DNA of 64,000 bases from Nilaparvata lugens (taxonomy: Eukaryota; Arthropoda; Insecta; Hemiptera; Delphacidae). The notes under the pieces are model-generated. The model was given only the letters and a program-made list of their open reading frames with translations. It did no database searches and was not told where the DNA came from. Below, in pieces: positions 35,511-47,345 of this stretch. The DNA lies in contig NC_052511.1 in the NCBI RefSeq assembly GCF_014356525.2, forward strand, positions 31,150,689 to 31,214,688, given 5' to 3'. How positions within the stretch are numbered: the first letter of the stretch is position 1; every line of letters begins with the position of its first letter. The translations under genes and the position numbers were made by a program.

Positions 35511-35769
35511 ATAATAATAATAATAATAATAATATCGAGTGACCTGGCTGGCTCAGGTCTGGTGTCAGAGTTTTCAGGTCGCAACTGATCAATTCCAGGG
35601 CCTCTGACATGACCTAACGACTGCTTGCTAGACAGCCGGGACCGACGGCTTAACGTGTCCATCCGAAACACGGGAGTGGCCCGAGATAAATATCTTGCCC
35701 GGGCCGGGATTTGAACCCGGGACTCTGAATCATGAAGCCAGCATCTGATCCACTCGACTACGCCCACTC
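35511..35769 (-). mobile_element. tRNA-derived SINE, minus strand
   Basis: On the minus strand the element begins GAGTGGGCGTAGTCGAGTGG. It contains a pol III A box (TAGTCGAGTGG, reverse complement at 35750-35760) and a B box (GGTTCAAATCC, reverse complement at 35707-35717), the internal promoter of tRNA genes. A tRNA-unrelated body follows, ending in an ATT-repeat tail (+ strand AAT repeat at 35511-35533). An 8-bp direct repeat, attgaaat, flanks it at 35503-35510 and 35770-35777, consistent with target-primed insertion. The body holds a 32-bp core (35633-35664) shared with the copy near 20.46 kb. A working tRNA gene is unlikely because the sequence continues into the SINE body. Confidence 0.85.
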
Positions 35770-35920
35770 ATTGAAATAATAATTATTATGTAGGCTAATT
35801 ACCCCATGGATTGAATCCGTCCGGGGGGAGATGTGAGTGACATATAATTACTAATATCCAATTTTAAAATAAAGTTAACATTATAATTGAGTTCAAGAAA
35901 GTGCACTAATTTGAACAAGA

Positions 35921-36735
35921 AAAAATCTGGTGTAGCGCACTCACACAACTTTCCTTGCCGTTATGAAAATTGATCACCTGACGCTAGTGTTCCCGCGCAT
36001 CACAAGTGTACTATTCAAAGATTTGAGCCAGCTGGTGACAGGGCAATAACGCTGGAGACACACATGAGGTCTGCTATCTCTTCATAGTGAATGATTTAAT
36101 AGAATCAACAATAATTTGCAATTGAATAATCACATTTTCTCGAATTTAAAGCTTATTTTCAATTTTAGTTGAAAATGTTACTGAACATTAATTGTAGAGA
36201 TTTTCATGCTCAATCTACTCCACTTGATTTTTTTTGTTTCAATTGTATCTGAAGCCTGATAATTGGGAATCTATCTGCATTGCTGGGGCGGAGCTCCTGA
36301 AATTTTTACAGATATGGGACTCGTGGCAGTTGATAGAGCTTATCGATGACTATTTTAGGTATGAATTTGATCAAAATTGTTGGAGCCGTTTCCGAGAAAA
36401 TCACGAAAAACCCTGTATTTGACAACATTTTCGCCATTTTAGCCGCCATCTTGAATTGCATTTGATCGAAATTGTTCGTGTCGGATCCTTATAGTGAAAG
36501 GACCTTAAGTTCCATATTTCAAGTCCTTCCGTTAATTGGGAGATGAGATATCGTGTACACAGACGCACATACACTCATTCACACACACTCACACACACAT
36601 ACAGACCAATACCCAAAAACTAATTTTTTGAACTCAGGGGACCTTGAAACGTATAGAAATTTAGAAATTGGGGTACCTTAATTTTTTTCGGAAAGCAATA
36701 CTTTCCTTACCTATGGTAATAAGGCAAGAAAAGTA
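35921..36735 (+). mobile_element. Family A non-autonomous element, near full length, + orientation
   Basis: The left end is aaaatctggtgtagcgcac followed by cacacaactttccttgccg. The right end is gaaagcaatactttcc, then ttacctatggtaataaggca. Both ends carry actttccttgcc-like motifs in opposite orientation, a subterminal inverted repeat of about 12 bp. The right end can fold on itself. The interior has no coding frame of note and includes acgcacatacactcattc-type CA-rich sequence. Matching copies lie at 2077-3229 and 56108-56854 (both inverted), plus an end fragment at 59831-59880. I could not assign it to a named superfamily. Confidence 0.75.
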
Positions 36736-38708
36736 AAAAAAAACAAATTTTAAAAACCACATAATAGAAATTCAATACATGTGAATTGTCTTTTCAGAAG
36801 TTTCGTTCAGAAATTGATTCAGCATAATTACCATTGATTAGAAGTCCGATTCCCTTGATTCTAACGTCATAGCCAGCATCCCGCAGTTGCTTTTGAGTTG
36901 AATATAACTTCTTCTTCTTTTCTCTCGTTTCCTTGTAACAATCTGGATGGACAGATAGCTTAAGAGTCTTTAATCTTATTCCATTATTTAAAGTCTTCTC
37001 ATAGCCTTATAAAAATCTTATTAACACATAGTCAAATAGGTTGAGTCTTGTAGTTCTTCAATTCACAAAATTTTCAGTCTTCAAGTATTTTTATAAAATA
37101 GATTTTCAAATTTGGATGCTTCAAAACTGAGCATAGAAGAAATCTTTCACGATGAAATATTCAGTTACAATCCGTTGATCTCTTTCCTGTCAATAGTATT
37201 CAAGTTCTAGTTTTTATTCGTAATGTGAGAGTTGCTGATGAACTAATAATATGGTAAATGGTAAAATGTATTTTTGATGGGTTTGTTGCATCACTATGGA
37301 CGATTTATTGAGATAAATTCTGGAACGAAATTTGAAACTAAATCCTGTTTGCTGAGACCAATAAGGATTTATAACGATTTAAAGTATTCCATCTCTGCTC
37401 CTGTTTGAATATTTTTTTATTCATCCTACTGTTCATGGTACTGATCAGCTACATGTATTATTATTTTTCTCCTCAACCTCTCATTCCCAGATACCTTCCA
37501 CTCTACTTGACAATCATGCAAAAACCTGATGCAACGCAACTATTACTTTTGTTCTCTTGATTATTTATTTTTTGTTCTAAATTCCTCTGTTCATCATCCT
37601 TCCAAAGCCTTTATCAGTCCAATACTTATTAATTCTTCTATTGTTCCACTCAATTGAATTTCTTGTAGTTCCTCTGCTAGAGTAATTGTATTACGAGTAT
37701 ACAAGATAATGATGAACTCCAACTTTGAATTGAGTAACAACACTCCAAACTTCTAATACAACACGCAATGTTTATGATTATTGGAAAACTTCAATTCTGT
37801 AGCGAAAAGGACTTGATGAGCTCCAAAAACGGGAGTCACAAAATTGACAGATCGATGTTATTCAAGCACGAGTGACAACAAAACGACGTCTCCGTTCAAT
37901 GGGATTAAAAATAAATTGGGAGGAAGTTTTCAGAAGTTCTACTTTATATTTCTTTCCCGACGATTTGTTTGTTCCGGAGTAAACAAGACGTGAATTAATA
38001 GGACGACATGCAAGTTCTTCTACTCATGCTCAACATCTTCTGTCTCTCTTATTCCTCCTCATCTCTATATTATTTGTCCCTTATCTCACGTTCCTTTTTG
38101 TTATTCTCGCTGTAAAACTCCACGACCAATCCTTCCTAAGATCAGATCAATAGTTAATTCAGCTCTATATTATTAGTTTGCTCACCCAATGACTAAATTA
38201 TCCTGTTTCTGCGCCTCAATCGGTCTTTTATATTCTCACATTCTCTGCTTGCATCCTCATCAGAGCGCATAGCAATATTTTATATGTACTTTGTTCCTCT
38301 TGAAAAAACAACCAGTTTCAACTGAAACAGAGAATGAGTTAGTGCCAACTCATAGACATCATCAATTTCTCAATCATGCAAATCTGATATTTTCTTACTG
38401 TAAATTCTTCATAAATACAACAACACGATCGTATTCTTAATTCTTCATGTAGAAATAAGAGTCAAATTCAAATAATGCAACATCCAAAATGACTACCATA
38501 TAGGTTAATTATTTATTGTTGTATACGACAGTATTCAGTCATTTTGCGATATATATATATATATCTATGTGATACCACAGAGATAGAACAACTAGAAAAT
38601 GCAATAATTTAATGTTGTGGCATGAAATAATGCTACAACATTATGCGACACCTGGGTCGCCTGGAAGTCTTTCGAATTCTCCATGAAGAATTTCTAGTAG
38701 GATAAGGT
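36736..38708. other. Intronic stretch without recognised features
   Basis: Mostly AT-rich DNA with moderate pyrimidine bias and a short (AT)n run at 38549-38564. No credible ORF, transposon end or clear tandem array was found. Confidence 0.5.
38549..38564. repeat. (AT)n microsatellite
   Basis: A short AT dinucleotide run. Confidence 0.88.
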
Positions 38709-38783
38709 TCAAGCTCAAATATCTCAAAGCTCAAAGCTCAAAGCTCAAAGCTCAAAGCTCAAAGCTCAAGCTCAAAGCTCAAA
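38709..38783. repeat. Heptamer tandem repeat (AAAGCTC)n
   Basis: About ten units of caaagct, with one shortened unit (caagct) and diverged first and last units. Total about 75 bp. Confidence 0.95.
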
Positions 38784-39288
38784 TAGCAAGGATCATAAAA
38801 ACTAGATATTTGATCAAATATAATTTGATTTTATGAATTATTTCAACTTCTGGGCCATTCAAATAAGTACTTCATTTGGAAGTCAAGGTACAAAGAGGAA
38901 AGTGGAACCACAGAGATAAATTATCATTTGTAGGGTAAAATAGAAAGCTACGATAAAAGGAATGGAACGGAGTTGATTTCAATGTTTGACGGCTTAACAA
39001 ATTAGACTGAACGACAATGTCGCTCCTTTTTACTCCTATCAGTAGTAGTTCTCGTGGCGTGGAGTTTTTTCTTGATTTTTCGGTGCTTCTTCCATTCTTC
39101 GCGACGATGTCTTCCTCCTCCCACCATTCTTTGTCACTCGCTTCCAATTCTCGCTGTCAATTTTCTCTTTTGCTTACAAATGGCGTTCTTGGCGCGTAAT
39201 GGATTTTATTACAGTCGGTAGCTTTCGGGAGCCATTTTTCACTTTTCGGCGTCTGAACCCTCTTCTCAATCATTTACTACCACTCCTC

Positions 39289-39344
39289 TTTCTTCTTCTT
39301 CTTCTTCTTCTCATTTTCTCTTCTTCTTCTTCATCTTCTTCTTA
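39289..39344. repeat. (TTC)n imperfect microsatellite
   Basis: Two TTC blocks separated by tcattttctc. Confidence 0.9.
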
Positions 39345-39454
39345 ATTTATTTTCTTCTTTTTTCTTTTCTCTTATCTAACTTCACAATATTCATTCACTG
39401 CTCTCCTTCATTACGTCTGTCACTTGTTATTGTCAATACTCCTCTTATAATCAC

Positions 39455-39460
<6 letters not shown>

Positions 39461-39488
<28 letters not shown>
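39461..39488. repeat. (TC)n microsatellite
   Basis: An uninterrupted TC run of about 28 bp. Confidence 0.95.
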
Positions 39489-39491
<3 letters not shown>

Positions 39492-40254
39492 CACTCTCTA
39501 GCCCTCTCACTCTAAAGATCCGATCCACTTCTTTTCTCATGATTATTGTCTCTCATTTTGCATTTCAACTTCAAAATTATTGATCAATCTCATCAGCCCC
39601 TTCCTTATCAGTTTGTTCTTTTTCTCAACACCACAATCAATCGATTTTCATGTTTAGAAATTGGAACAAACAAATTTCGAAGTAATCTCAACTCAATTCT
39701 CAAGTCTCTTCTTATGGATTGTAATTGATTCTCTAATTATTATTGTTAATCCATATCACAGGTTTATTTCAATCATTCTCACATGACCCAATAGTTCATT
39801 GAGGTATATTACACATTTTAGAATGATGAAAACATAACCTTTACTCCTTGTATTTTCGATAATCAGGAGGAGGAAAAGACTCAAACTTACGTTTTTTGTA
39901 TACTTCCGGTGAACCAATTTATTGGAATAAGCTACTCCAGTAGACTATTCATTCAGCTACTTGAAACCAGCCTTCTCATCCCTCATTCTTTGTTTCTACC
40001 AATTCGTCAACAAACTCTCATTCATCATAATTTCTCAATTTTGAACTCTTCAATGGGAGCTTATCTCGAAGTATTATCTTGATCACTGAATCACGAGGAA
40101 GCCTAGTGGTTTCTAAACAGATGAAATCTCACGAGTAGATGTACAAGTACATGCCATTCCTGTTCATCGATCTCAACTAGAATTTGATTACTAATGACTG
40201 ATGCTGCGATATCTGTTCAGAGAACTTACAGCATCTCGCTTGTTGTAACTGGCA

Positions 40255-40450
40255 GATATAGTAAAGTACGCAGTACATCGATACATAGATTTGTGACTGA
40301 TAGATATAGTAAAGCAAACAGTAAGATATACATATAGATGAGATGGGAATGTAGATATAGAGTAGGCAGTGCATAGATATATGGATACGATAGGAGTGAG
40401 TGACTCATAGATATAGAGCAGGCAGTGCATAGATATAGATAAGATAGGAG
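40255..40450. repeat. Degenerate minisatellite, four units of about 48-56 bp
   Basis: Unit starts marked by gatatag are at 40255, 40303, 40354 and 40410. The last two share gatatagag.aggcagtgcatagatata and a gataggagtg phrase. Confidence 0.75.
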
Positions 40451-42229
40451 TGCATTGAGTGGTGATGTGTGGCGGGTTGCCTACACAGTGGGCTCAAAGG
40501 CGTAGCCTGTTTGTTGAGGACGGCAGAATGTTGTTTGGATGCTGCAAGCTGGCTTGCTGGCTTTCGACAACGACATTTGGTCAGGATCTATGGTTTATCT
40601 AGTCACTCTCTCTATCTTTGATTACTCTATTTTGGATTATTATATTTTGTCTCTATCTTTCTATTGAAAATATTATAATATTATACGAGTATCTCTGTAA
40701 TCTTTCCGTCTCTCTAGTCTTAGATCAATTTAGATTAGTTAGAATAAGATTATTTCATTCATGTAGATCACAAATCACAGGGCATAGTATTTCCTCTCCT
40801 CAACACAATATCCCCCATCCTCCTCCAGGAATCGACATAATTTGAATTTTGGACGTTTCCACTTCATGTTTGTTGTATGATATTTTCTAGTTTTCTTAGT
40901 CCCTTATTTGTTATTACGTCTCTTATCATCCGTTGTTTCGCAATATGGTCTTCTACTGTCTCCATAAGAATGGGAAGTACTCTGTTCTAGTAAATGATAA
41001 AGAAGAGGAAGATGAAGAAAAAAGAAGAAAAAGGGGAAAAGAGGAAGAAATAATATTATAAAAAAGACGAATAAGAATGAGAAACAAAGGAATGAGCTGG
41101 CTCTGAAAGAAGAGGAAGCATACTTTTAATTGACAGAAAACATTTATAGAACTCCAGCATTCGGTTGAATGTAGAACGTTCTTGTTGTGAAGAGGGATTG
41201 TTGGATTCTCCCTGATAGGAAGATGACAAGAGGATGGGTGATTGCAACGGCGTAAGAGAGGGGACGAGGAAGTGAAATTGAATACATCATCAGGGCTCTT
41301 CTTTATTCAGTCGTTCTTCCTTCGTCTCTTCCTTTGTCACCCGATGATTCTCAGCCATCATCAGTCACACAATCCTGCAAATGGGAAGACAATGAAGAAG
41401 GATTAATAATTCAAAGGTGTGATGGTTTATAATGGCGAGAAAAATATCGATTTGATGAAAGTTGTATTAGAAGAGAAAGACGAGATAGAAGGAAGCTTTT
41501 TTCAAGGGAGTGTCCCATTTAGTTACGGGTTGCCAGATTTTGAGCGTTGTTGGGTCTCCCCAACTTCGAAGGTCGATTGAAACCTCCACCACTCCACTGT
41601 CCCCTTGCCCTATCATAGACAGTCATCCTGAAGCAATAGCGGCCCTTCAGCATTTATTAAGCGCTTGCTTTTATGCAAAATTCGAGGCCCCTCCTTCCTA
41701 CGAGTAGTCATCATCTTTCGGACGTCTCTTTCTTTTGCTGATCATCTTTCTCTCTCGTACTGACCAGCACGTGCTCAACAATGTTCTCTCACTCATTCCT
41801 TCTCTCACTCTCCTACCCATTCACCCGTTGTCTCTTTTCAAGAATATCCCACCACCTAATCCTCTTCCTTCCCGACCATCATCGTTCAAGTGATGGGCTC
41901 ACACTGCGATGGCCGCGAATCAACGTGAACAGATTTCGGACAGAAGGGACACGCTTTTTGCCTCTTGTGCGTGTGCGCGTGTGTGCAGACGCATGCATGT
42001 GTGTGAGAGCAAACCTCATATTATTTGATCTCCCTCACGAATATCGGGCACGTTTGTCTTGTTCCTCTCACAGTGGAAACCGAATGGTCAGTCTTGGGTT
42101 GGCTTCTTCATTCGCAAGATTTTTCTTCCTTCGTACTCAGTATTCCCTTACACTTCATATCAGCTAAATCTCTTATCTCAACTTTTCAATAATTTTTATA
42201 TTAATCATTCATAATATGTTTTCATAATA

Positions 42230-42480
42230 GTTCCTTCTCTTCCTCCTTCTCCTCTCCCTTTCTTCATCTTGGTAGAGAGTTACTGGGAATAATATTATGA
42301 GTATTCTCTCTAAAGAATGGACATTGATGTTTCCTTTTAATCCTTTATTTTTTATCCTTTTCTTTGGAATTGACCCATGTTTCTGCAATATTCTTCCAAC
42401 ACTCTTCTTCCTTATCTCTCTTTCCAGCTTTTCTATCTCTATCTGTCTCCCTATCTTCCACTCATTCCAGCATCACTCAT
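42230..42480. repeat. Pyrimidine-rich tract
   Basis: Ct-rich + strand around the 60-bp repeat copy. Open frames here are composition artefacts. Confidence 0.6.
42269..42328 (+). repeat. 60-bp dispersed repeat, copy 2
   Basis: Ttggtagagagttactggga then ataatattatgagtattctc then tctaaagaatggacattgat. It is the same length as 34901-34960, identical at the outer thirds and diverged in the middle. Confidence 0.75.
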
Positions 42481-43389
42481 TTCATTCAAGAGCTTTATGA
42501 GCTATTCCATTATGAGATACCCTGGATATATTGCACTCACTATTATCTACATGATATATATTTGCACTTGAATAGTCTATGTACTTAATATCGATCCTCA
42601 TGTTAGGGTCTGCCCTATTGTTATCAAGAATATGGTAAAGCATAATATATCACAATGCGATATACAGATGTAGTACATGGTTGTGTATATACAACTCATA
42701 CATGCTTCTGGTATTCAAGGGGATAGTTGTAATAGGATAGTAATCAGAATATAGATTTCCAGTGATGGACTATAATATAGAATAATAATCTTGTCAGCCG
42801 AATATAAATAAGAGGATATCTTATTAGAGACCGGGAATCTCTATTATTCGTAATGTATGAATATTACGACCTGGTATTAAGAATCTAGAATGAGGAATGT
42901 CTTGACTGGTAGTGGATGCGTTTGAATGCACTTCCAATCACAATGCACATCAATGATTTGATTTGAACATTTAATTTTGTCAATAAAATTGATGACTTTG
43001 AATTATATGCTATTAATCTGCTTCTGGTTGTGTTCTAGTTCCAGATATCTTTGAAAAATGAAAAGTCGATTTCACTCAAGATTTCAACTGGAAAGATAAT
43101 GATTGGAATATACATACCAGTTGATAAGGATCAAATTGAACGTTGTATGACAAAAGTGGTTTCTTATTATAACTGGAAAAAACCCTTATTGCTTGCTTCC
43201 ACTTTTCTGATTTGGGATAACTTGATACTTTCAACTGGATACATTGAACTATATTATGTTGATTCGAGTCTCCGATGGATTAGTAAACCATCGAGCTCTA
43301 TTGTTGCTGTAGCAGTTTCGGAACGTTCCGACAGAATATTTTGACGGTATAAACTAATTTAATTTTCTTGAATACAAAGGCTGGGTCAG

Positions 43390-43640
43390 TGCACTTTGCT
43401 CGAGTGTGGCAGGGGTGCCAATGAGTTAGAAAGACCGGTCGGTGGGTGAAAATGAGAGTGAAAAAGGAAAAGTGAGTGAGATATTGGGTGAGTGAGGAGT
43501 GGAGTAGAGGAAGATAGTGAGTAAAAGAGAGTGAACTCAAAGGTCTGGAAAAGCTTGAGCCGAACAATCCACACAGAACGTGCCATCTAGTTACTTTACC
43601 CTCCTCTATTCCCTTTCTTTTCCTCCTTCTTCTCATTTTC
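43390..43640. repeat. Purine-rich then pyrimidine-rich tracts
   Basis: The + strand is purine-rich at 43420-43550 (gtgagtgaggagtggagtag) and pyrimidine-rich at 43595-43640. Composition alone explains the minus-strand frames here. Confidence 0.55.
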
Positions 43641-44979
43641 AAGGTCTTCATGGGAAGGAAATTCCTTTCTGTTCGTTGTTTTTCATTCCACCCCTGTCCC
43701 TATCATCATTACTATTATCATCCCTTATCCAGTGAGTTCCGTTTCCCTTTCTCCTTGAAAAAAAATGTTTACTGGAATCATCAATAACGAAATTTTTAAT
43801 AAGGAACGTAGCTTCTGTCAGGGCGGATATCCTTCTCGTTTTCTTCCCTATTTTGCTTGTCGCCGTTCTTTTTATTCTCATTCCTAATATTTCTTCTTCA
43901 GCCTAGTTCTTGTTCTGTTACATTTTTCAAGCCCTTATCGTAATTCACTTTCCAAATAAACAAATGGTCGTATACCAGCAGGTTATAATGATATCACGTT
44001 ACATAGCCTACAGTAGCTGTAATAGATGTAATCCAAAATGTGAACATAACCGGTGGTTTGCATATTCAAATTCAACAGCAATAATCTGATTACAAATAAC
44101 ATAGGAACTCAGTTTCATAAAGAGCATAAAGAGCTTAGGTTTGGCAATACGATAAGTTTCCTTATTCTGAATGAGCTTTGAATGCTCATACAATCAATTC
44201 AATGAGAAGTGTTGTTATGTATTCTGTATATCTATCTACCTTTGAAGTATTATATTACATCATCATAGTTGTATTATAGTCCAACGTTCTGGAACAGGAA
44301 AAACCTGAAATCAATATTGTGAATAGTGTGGAGAGTATTTTCGAAAGAGTTGAACCTTGAATTACTTTTACCCACTTTCTCATCCTATGTCATAATTGAA
44401 TGAATGAACTAATGGGAAAAATACAAAATAATATGTTCCAAAAATATGAATCCTTTCTATTCTTTATCGGAGTCAATTCCATGAACACTGATAGGCTCAT
44501 GTACTTGAATGTTGGATTACATTCTATTTATTCTACATTCTTCAATGAACTATTGAAAATCCTCCTTGTTTTACCATATGAAATTTGACATCGAATAGCT
44601 TTCTACTTCAAGGAAAAATGTTGAAGAAAATGAAACTATTTTGGAACGCAATGATATAAATTTTGGAAATACAAAAAACAAAGCTCCAGATGAAGCTTTT
44701 ACAATATTTGATATTCGGAATCATATTGAAGCTTTTATAATAATAAGCAAAAAAAGTTCTATAGTGATAACATCCATCCCCTCCAAATCCCAAATCCAAT
44801 ATACCAAATGTTTAAAGTCACGTCTCTCAACAGTATCGCTCGTGATGGGGATATCGGTCATTGCTGTAATTTCGTAACTGTATCGCTTATGCACACAACA
44901 AACCAACAGCGGAGCCGGGACCAGTCAGTTAATAAGCTGAATTTCGAAGCAAATAACAAATTTGCTCAGGAATAGGACG

Positions 44980-45330
44980 AGTAAATAGGATATGCGCGCG
45001 CACACTAGCGTTTTGTGAAAGTTGACCAACAACGGCCTCTCGCTGACATTCCATCATCAGTTAACTGACTCTAGTTTCTGTTATCACCGAAGTTATTGTT
45101 AGTTCGGTCGTTGTTTCATTTCGTTATTGTCAGTTTGATTTGCTTTGTGTCGGTCAGTCGCGCGATTACATGCGGCCTGTTTTTGTTGTCCGATGTTCGA
45201 TGTTTGTTGTCTGCGCGCTCTGGCGGCTTTGTTTGACAACAACGGCCATGAATTAATAAAATAGCGGCCGGTCTTGCTGGCGGGGGACAGGGTTCAAGAT
45301 AAAAGCGTAAGAATGTATGGCTGTTGAAGT
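44980..45330. other. GC-richer island, promoter-like
   Basis: Contains atatgcgcgcgcacactagc, gtcggtcagtcgcgcgatta, tctgcgcgctctggcggctt and aaaatagcggccggtcttgc. It is CpG-containing DNA in AT-rich surroundings with no protein-family signal. It could be an internal promoter/first exon or an enhancer. Confidence 0.35.
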
Positions 45331-45541
45331 TCGTAGTAGAGTTCAATGTTCTGGCTGTGTTCTAGTTATCTTGCAGACGACAATTCATGTTTTGCAGTGT
45401 AATTTGAATGAGTTAGAGCTTTTGCAACTGCATTGTTGGCTCTCACTTCTTCCATCGTTGACAGATAGATGACATGCTTGTGACGGAAATAGATGATGAT
45501 AAGCTTATGTTTTACGTTTTCTATCTTCAATGTAAAAAGTA

Positions 45542-45724
45542 TTCTGCACAATTGAGATTTAGCTTATGGGAATGAAAAACTTGTTGCACTTGAAAAGCAT
45601 GACTCATGACGTCACGTAAAGCATGAATCAAGTAAATAATAATAGCCTTCTGCACAATTGAGGCCTATTTATTATAGGACTGAAAGACTTGTTGCACTTT
45701 ACAAAGCTTGACTCATGATGTGAT
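45542..45724. repeat. Duplicated module with AP-1/CRE-like sites
   Basis: Two copies, 45542-45614 and 45648-45724 (offset 106 bp), share ttctgcacaattgag, gaaa.acttgttgcactt and aaagc.tgactcatga. Both carry TGACTCA (AP-1 type). The first also has an overlapping tgactcatgacgtca (45600-45614) that includes a full palindromic TGACGTCA. Seen in sequence; function is inferred. Confidence 0.7.
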
Positions 45725-46849
45725 AATTTGAACTGAACTGTCAAGCTATGAGACGAGTGTCATCTGAGGAATGTGTATGTGAGACGGTTGATATGAATAC
45801 TTGACATGAAAATGTTATAATAAGCCAAGCTTGATTACAATTTCTATGCTGAGATTCTCGAATAATCCCATTTTTTTCAAAAAATGAAAATTCTTTTTTT
45901 TCGTCATGTGAAATTTGTTGCGGTCTAAAAAACATGAATAAAGCAAGAAAACATGAATGTCGGGCTACACCAACCAAACTTAAAAATCTAGTGAATTACC
46001 TGATCAAACCTACAATTGCATCTATATTGTATCTCTCGGGCGATTTCATGAATCAATCTTTATGCGGAAAATGTAAAGGAATATCCATCATGCATTTCTT
46101 GGAATCTATTATTATTCCTCTTCGTGGAAGCTGTACAATGATATGGATTAAAGCTGTTCAAAAGAATTTTTTTAGGAGTAATAGAAATATTTTTCCAATG
46201 ATAATCAACAAAAAAGTCCGAATATACTATTAATTTCTTATGGTTTATATTGAACTGTATGTGGCTGGCTCTCCTGCTTAAGACGATCGTGACATACACT
46301 TAGCTTGCTCTATGAGGATTTGTAATTCCACTTGCCTATCCTTCTTTATCATTATAAAATTCATCATAGAAATGAAATATTTTCATTGTCATAACTGAGA
46401 GGATTATACAACAAAGCTAAATTTTTCCATTACTACTCCTCCAGACTGAAACTGAAGTTTGTCTCATACTCCTGTTGATCAACAAGAATGTGTTTTACTC
46501 GTTCTTTCCTCCTCATTAGTGATTGGTCTTAGCAAGAATATTATTAATTTTTACTATTATGTCAAACACCTATCACATCGAAATCGTGAGTTCTTTCTCT
46601 TCTTGGAAGGAGGAGTAAAATAGGTTCTCTATTTCGTAGCTCAGGTTCACGTACCTCGCATGCTATGAGGGCTTTTCATACTACCTGTTCTACCCTTTTT
46701 ATCAATAATGGATCCCATTATGATTCCTCACTATATCCCTTATTATAAATCATTATGGATATTTTCAGTGTCATGCTGAGCATGATCAAGTGTGATTCTT
46801 TTGTTGCGGTCATCAGGAAGTGGACCAATATTATGGTGGATCGATCGGG

Positions 46850-47126
46850 GCAGAACCTGGGTCCTGGGGCACTCTTCGACAGGGGAGGAAATCGAAGCAC
46901 CGAGTGTGGAGGGGAAGGTTGTTAAGGGTTGATGGTGGGGGTAGAACAGACAGCAAAGGCCCAACATCGGAGGGTTAGTAGACGCGTGCACCAAGTTCCA
47001 CCCTTCAGTTGTAACAGCGCCGTTAACCAGAGCGCGCCTCTGGAGCTCGAGAACTCTGGTTGGTCAATCGCTCGCTCCGTCCTTGTCAGCCGTGTTTCAT
47101 CGGCGATCACTCCGTCTCGCTTCAGC
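46850..47126. other. GC-richer island upstream of CRE-like array
   Basis: Balanced to GC-rich DNA (gtagacgcgtgcaccaagtt, aacagcgccgttaaccagag, cgcctctggagctcgagaac) open by chance on both strands. It directly precedes the cluster of TGACGTCA sites. Candidate promoter or enhancer. Confidence 0.35.
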
Positions 47127-47345
47127 TAACGTCACTCATCACCGTCCACGGGAACCATCCACTCTTTCCTGACGTCATCTAGCCACCTGTTTTCTGCTGA
47201 CTTCTTCAGAAATCACCCAAGGTGACTTCCAGGAAAAGCATCTACTTTTTCTTGACGTCGTCTATCTTCGAGCAAAGCTCTCCGGCTCTGTTGAGGTTAC
47301 CGTCCTCGGAAAAGATCCTCTACTTCGTGACGTCATCTGACCTCA
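47127..47345. promoter_or_regulatory. Array of CRE-like TGACGTCA sites
   Basis: Taacgtca at 47127, tgacgtca at 47170, tgacgtcg at 47253 and tgacgtca at 47328 occur within 210 bp. The last three sit in a degenerate repeated module (ggaa..., atc.actt, tgacgtcatct) with spacings of 83 and 75 bp. TGACGTCA is the palindromic CREB/ATF binding site. The repeated context suggests the array arose by tandem duplication. Regulatory activity is inferred. Confidence 0.5.

Noticed and set aside
35700..35769. Functional tRNA gene on the minus strand
   Set aside because: A and B boxes are present, but the sequence runs on into a SINE body with an ATT tail and is flanked by an 8-bp target duplication. It is a SINE head, not a tRNA gene.
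38709..38783. CRISPR-like or satellite array
   Set aside because: The unit is only 7 bp with no spacers; it is a simple tandem repeat.
43051..43344. 97-residue + strand frame
   Set aside because: Composition is acceptable, but there is no recognisable family, no splice signals in the right phase, and it lies in AT-rich intron. Treated as chance.
45934..46233. 99-residue + strand frame
   Set aside because: No recognisable motif, overlaps an opposite-strand frame, and no adjacent transposon or exon features.
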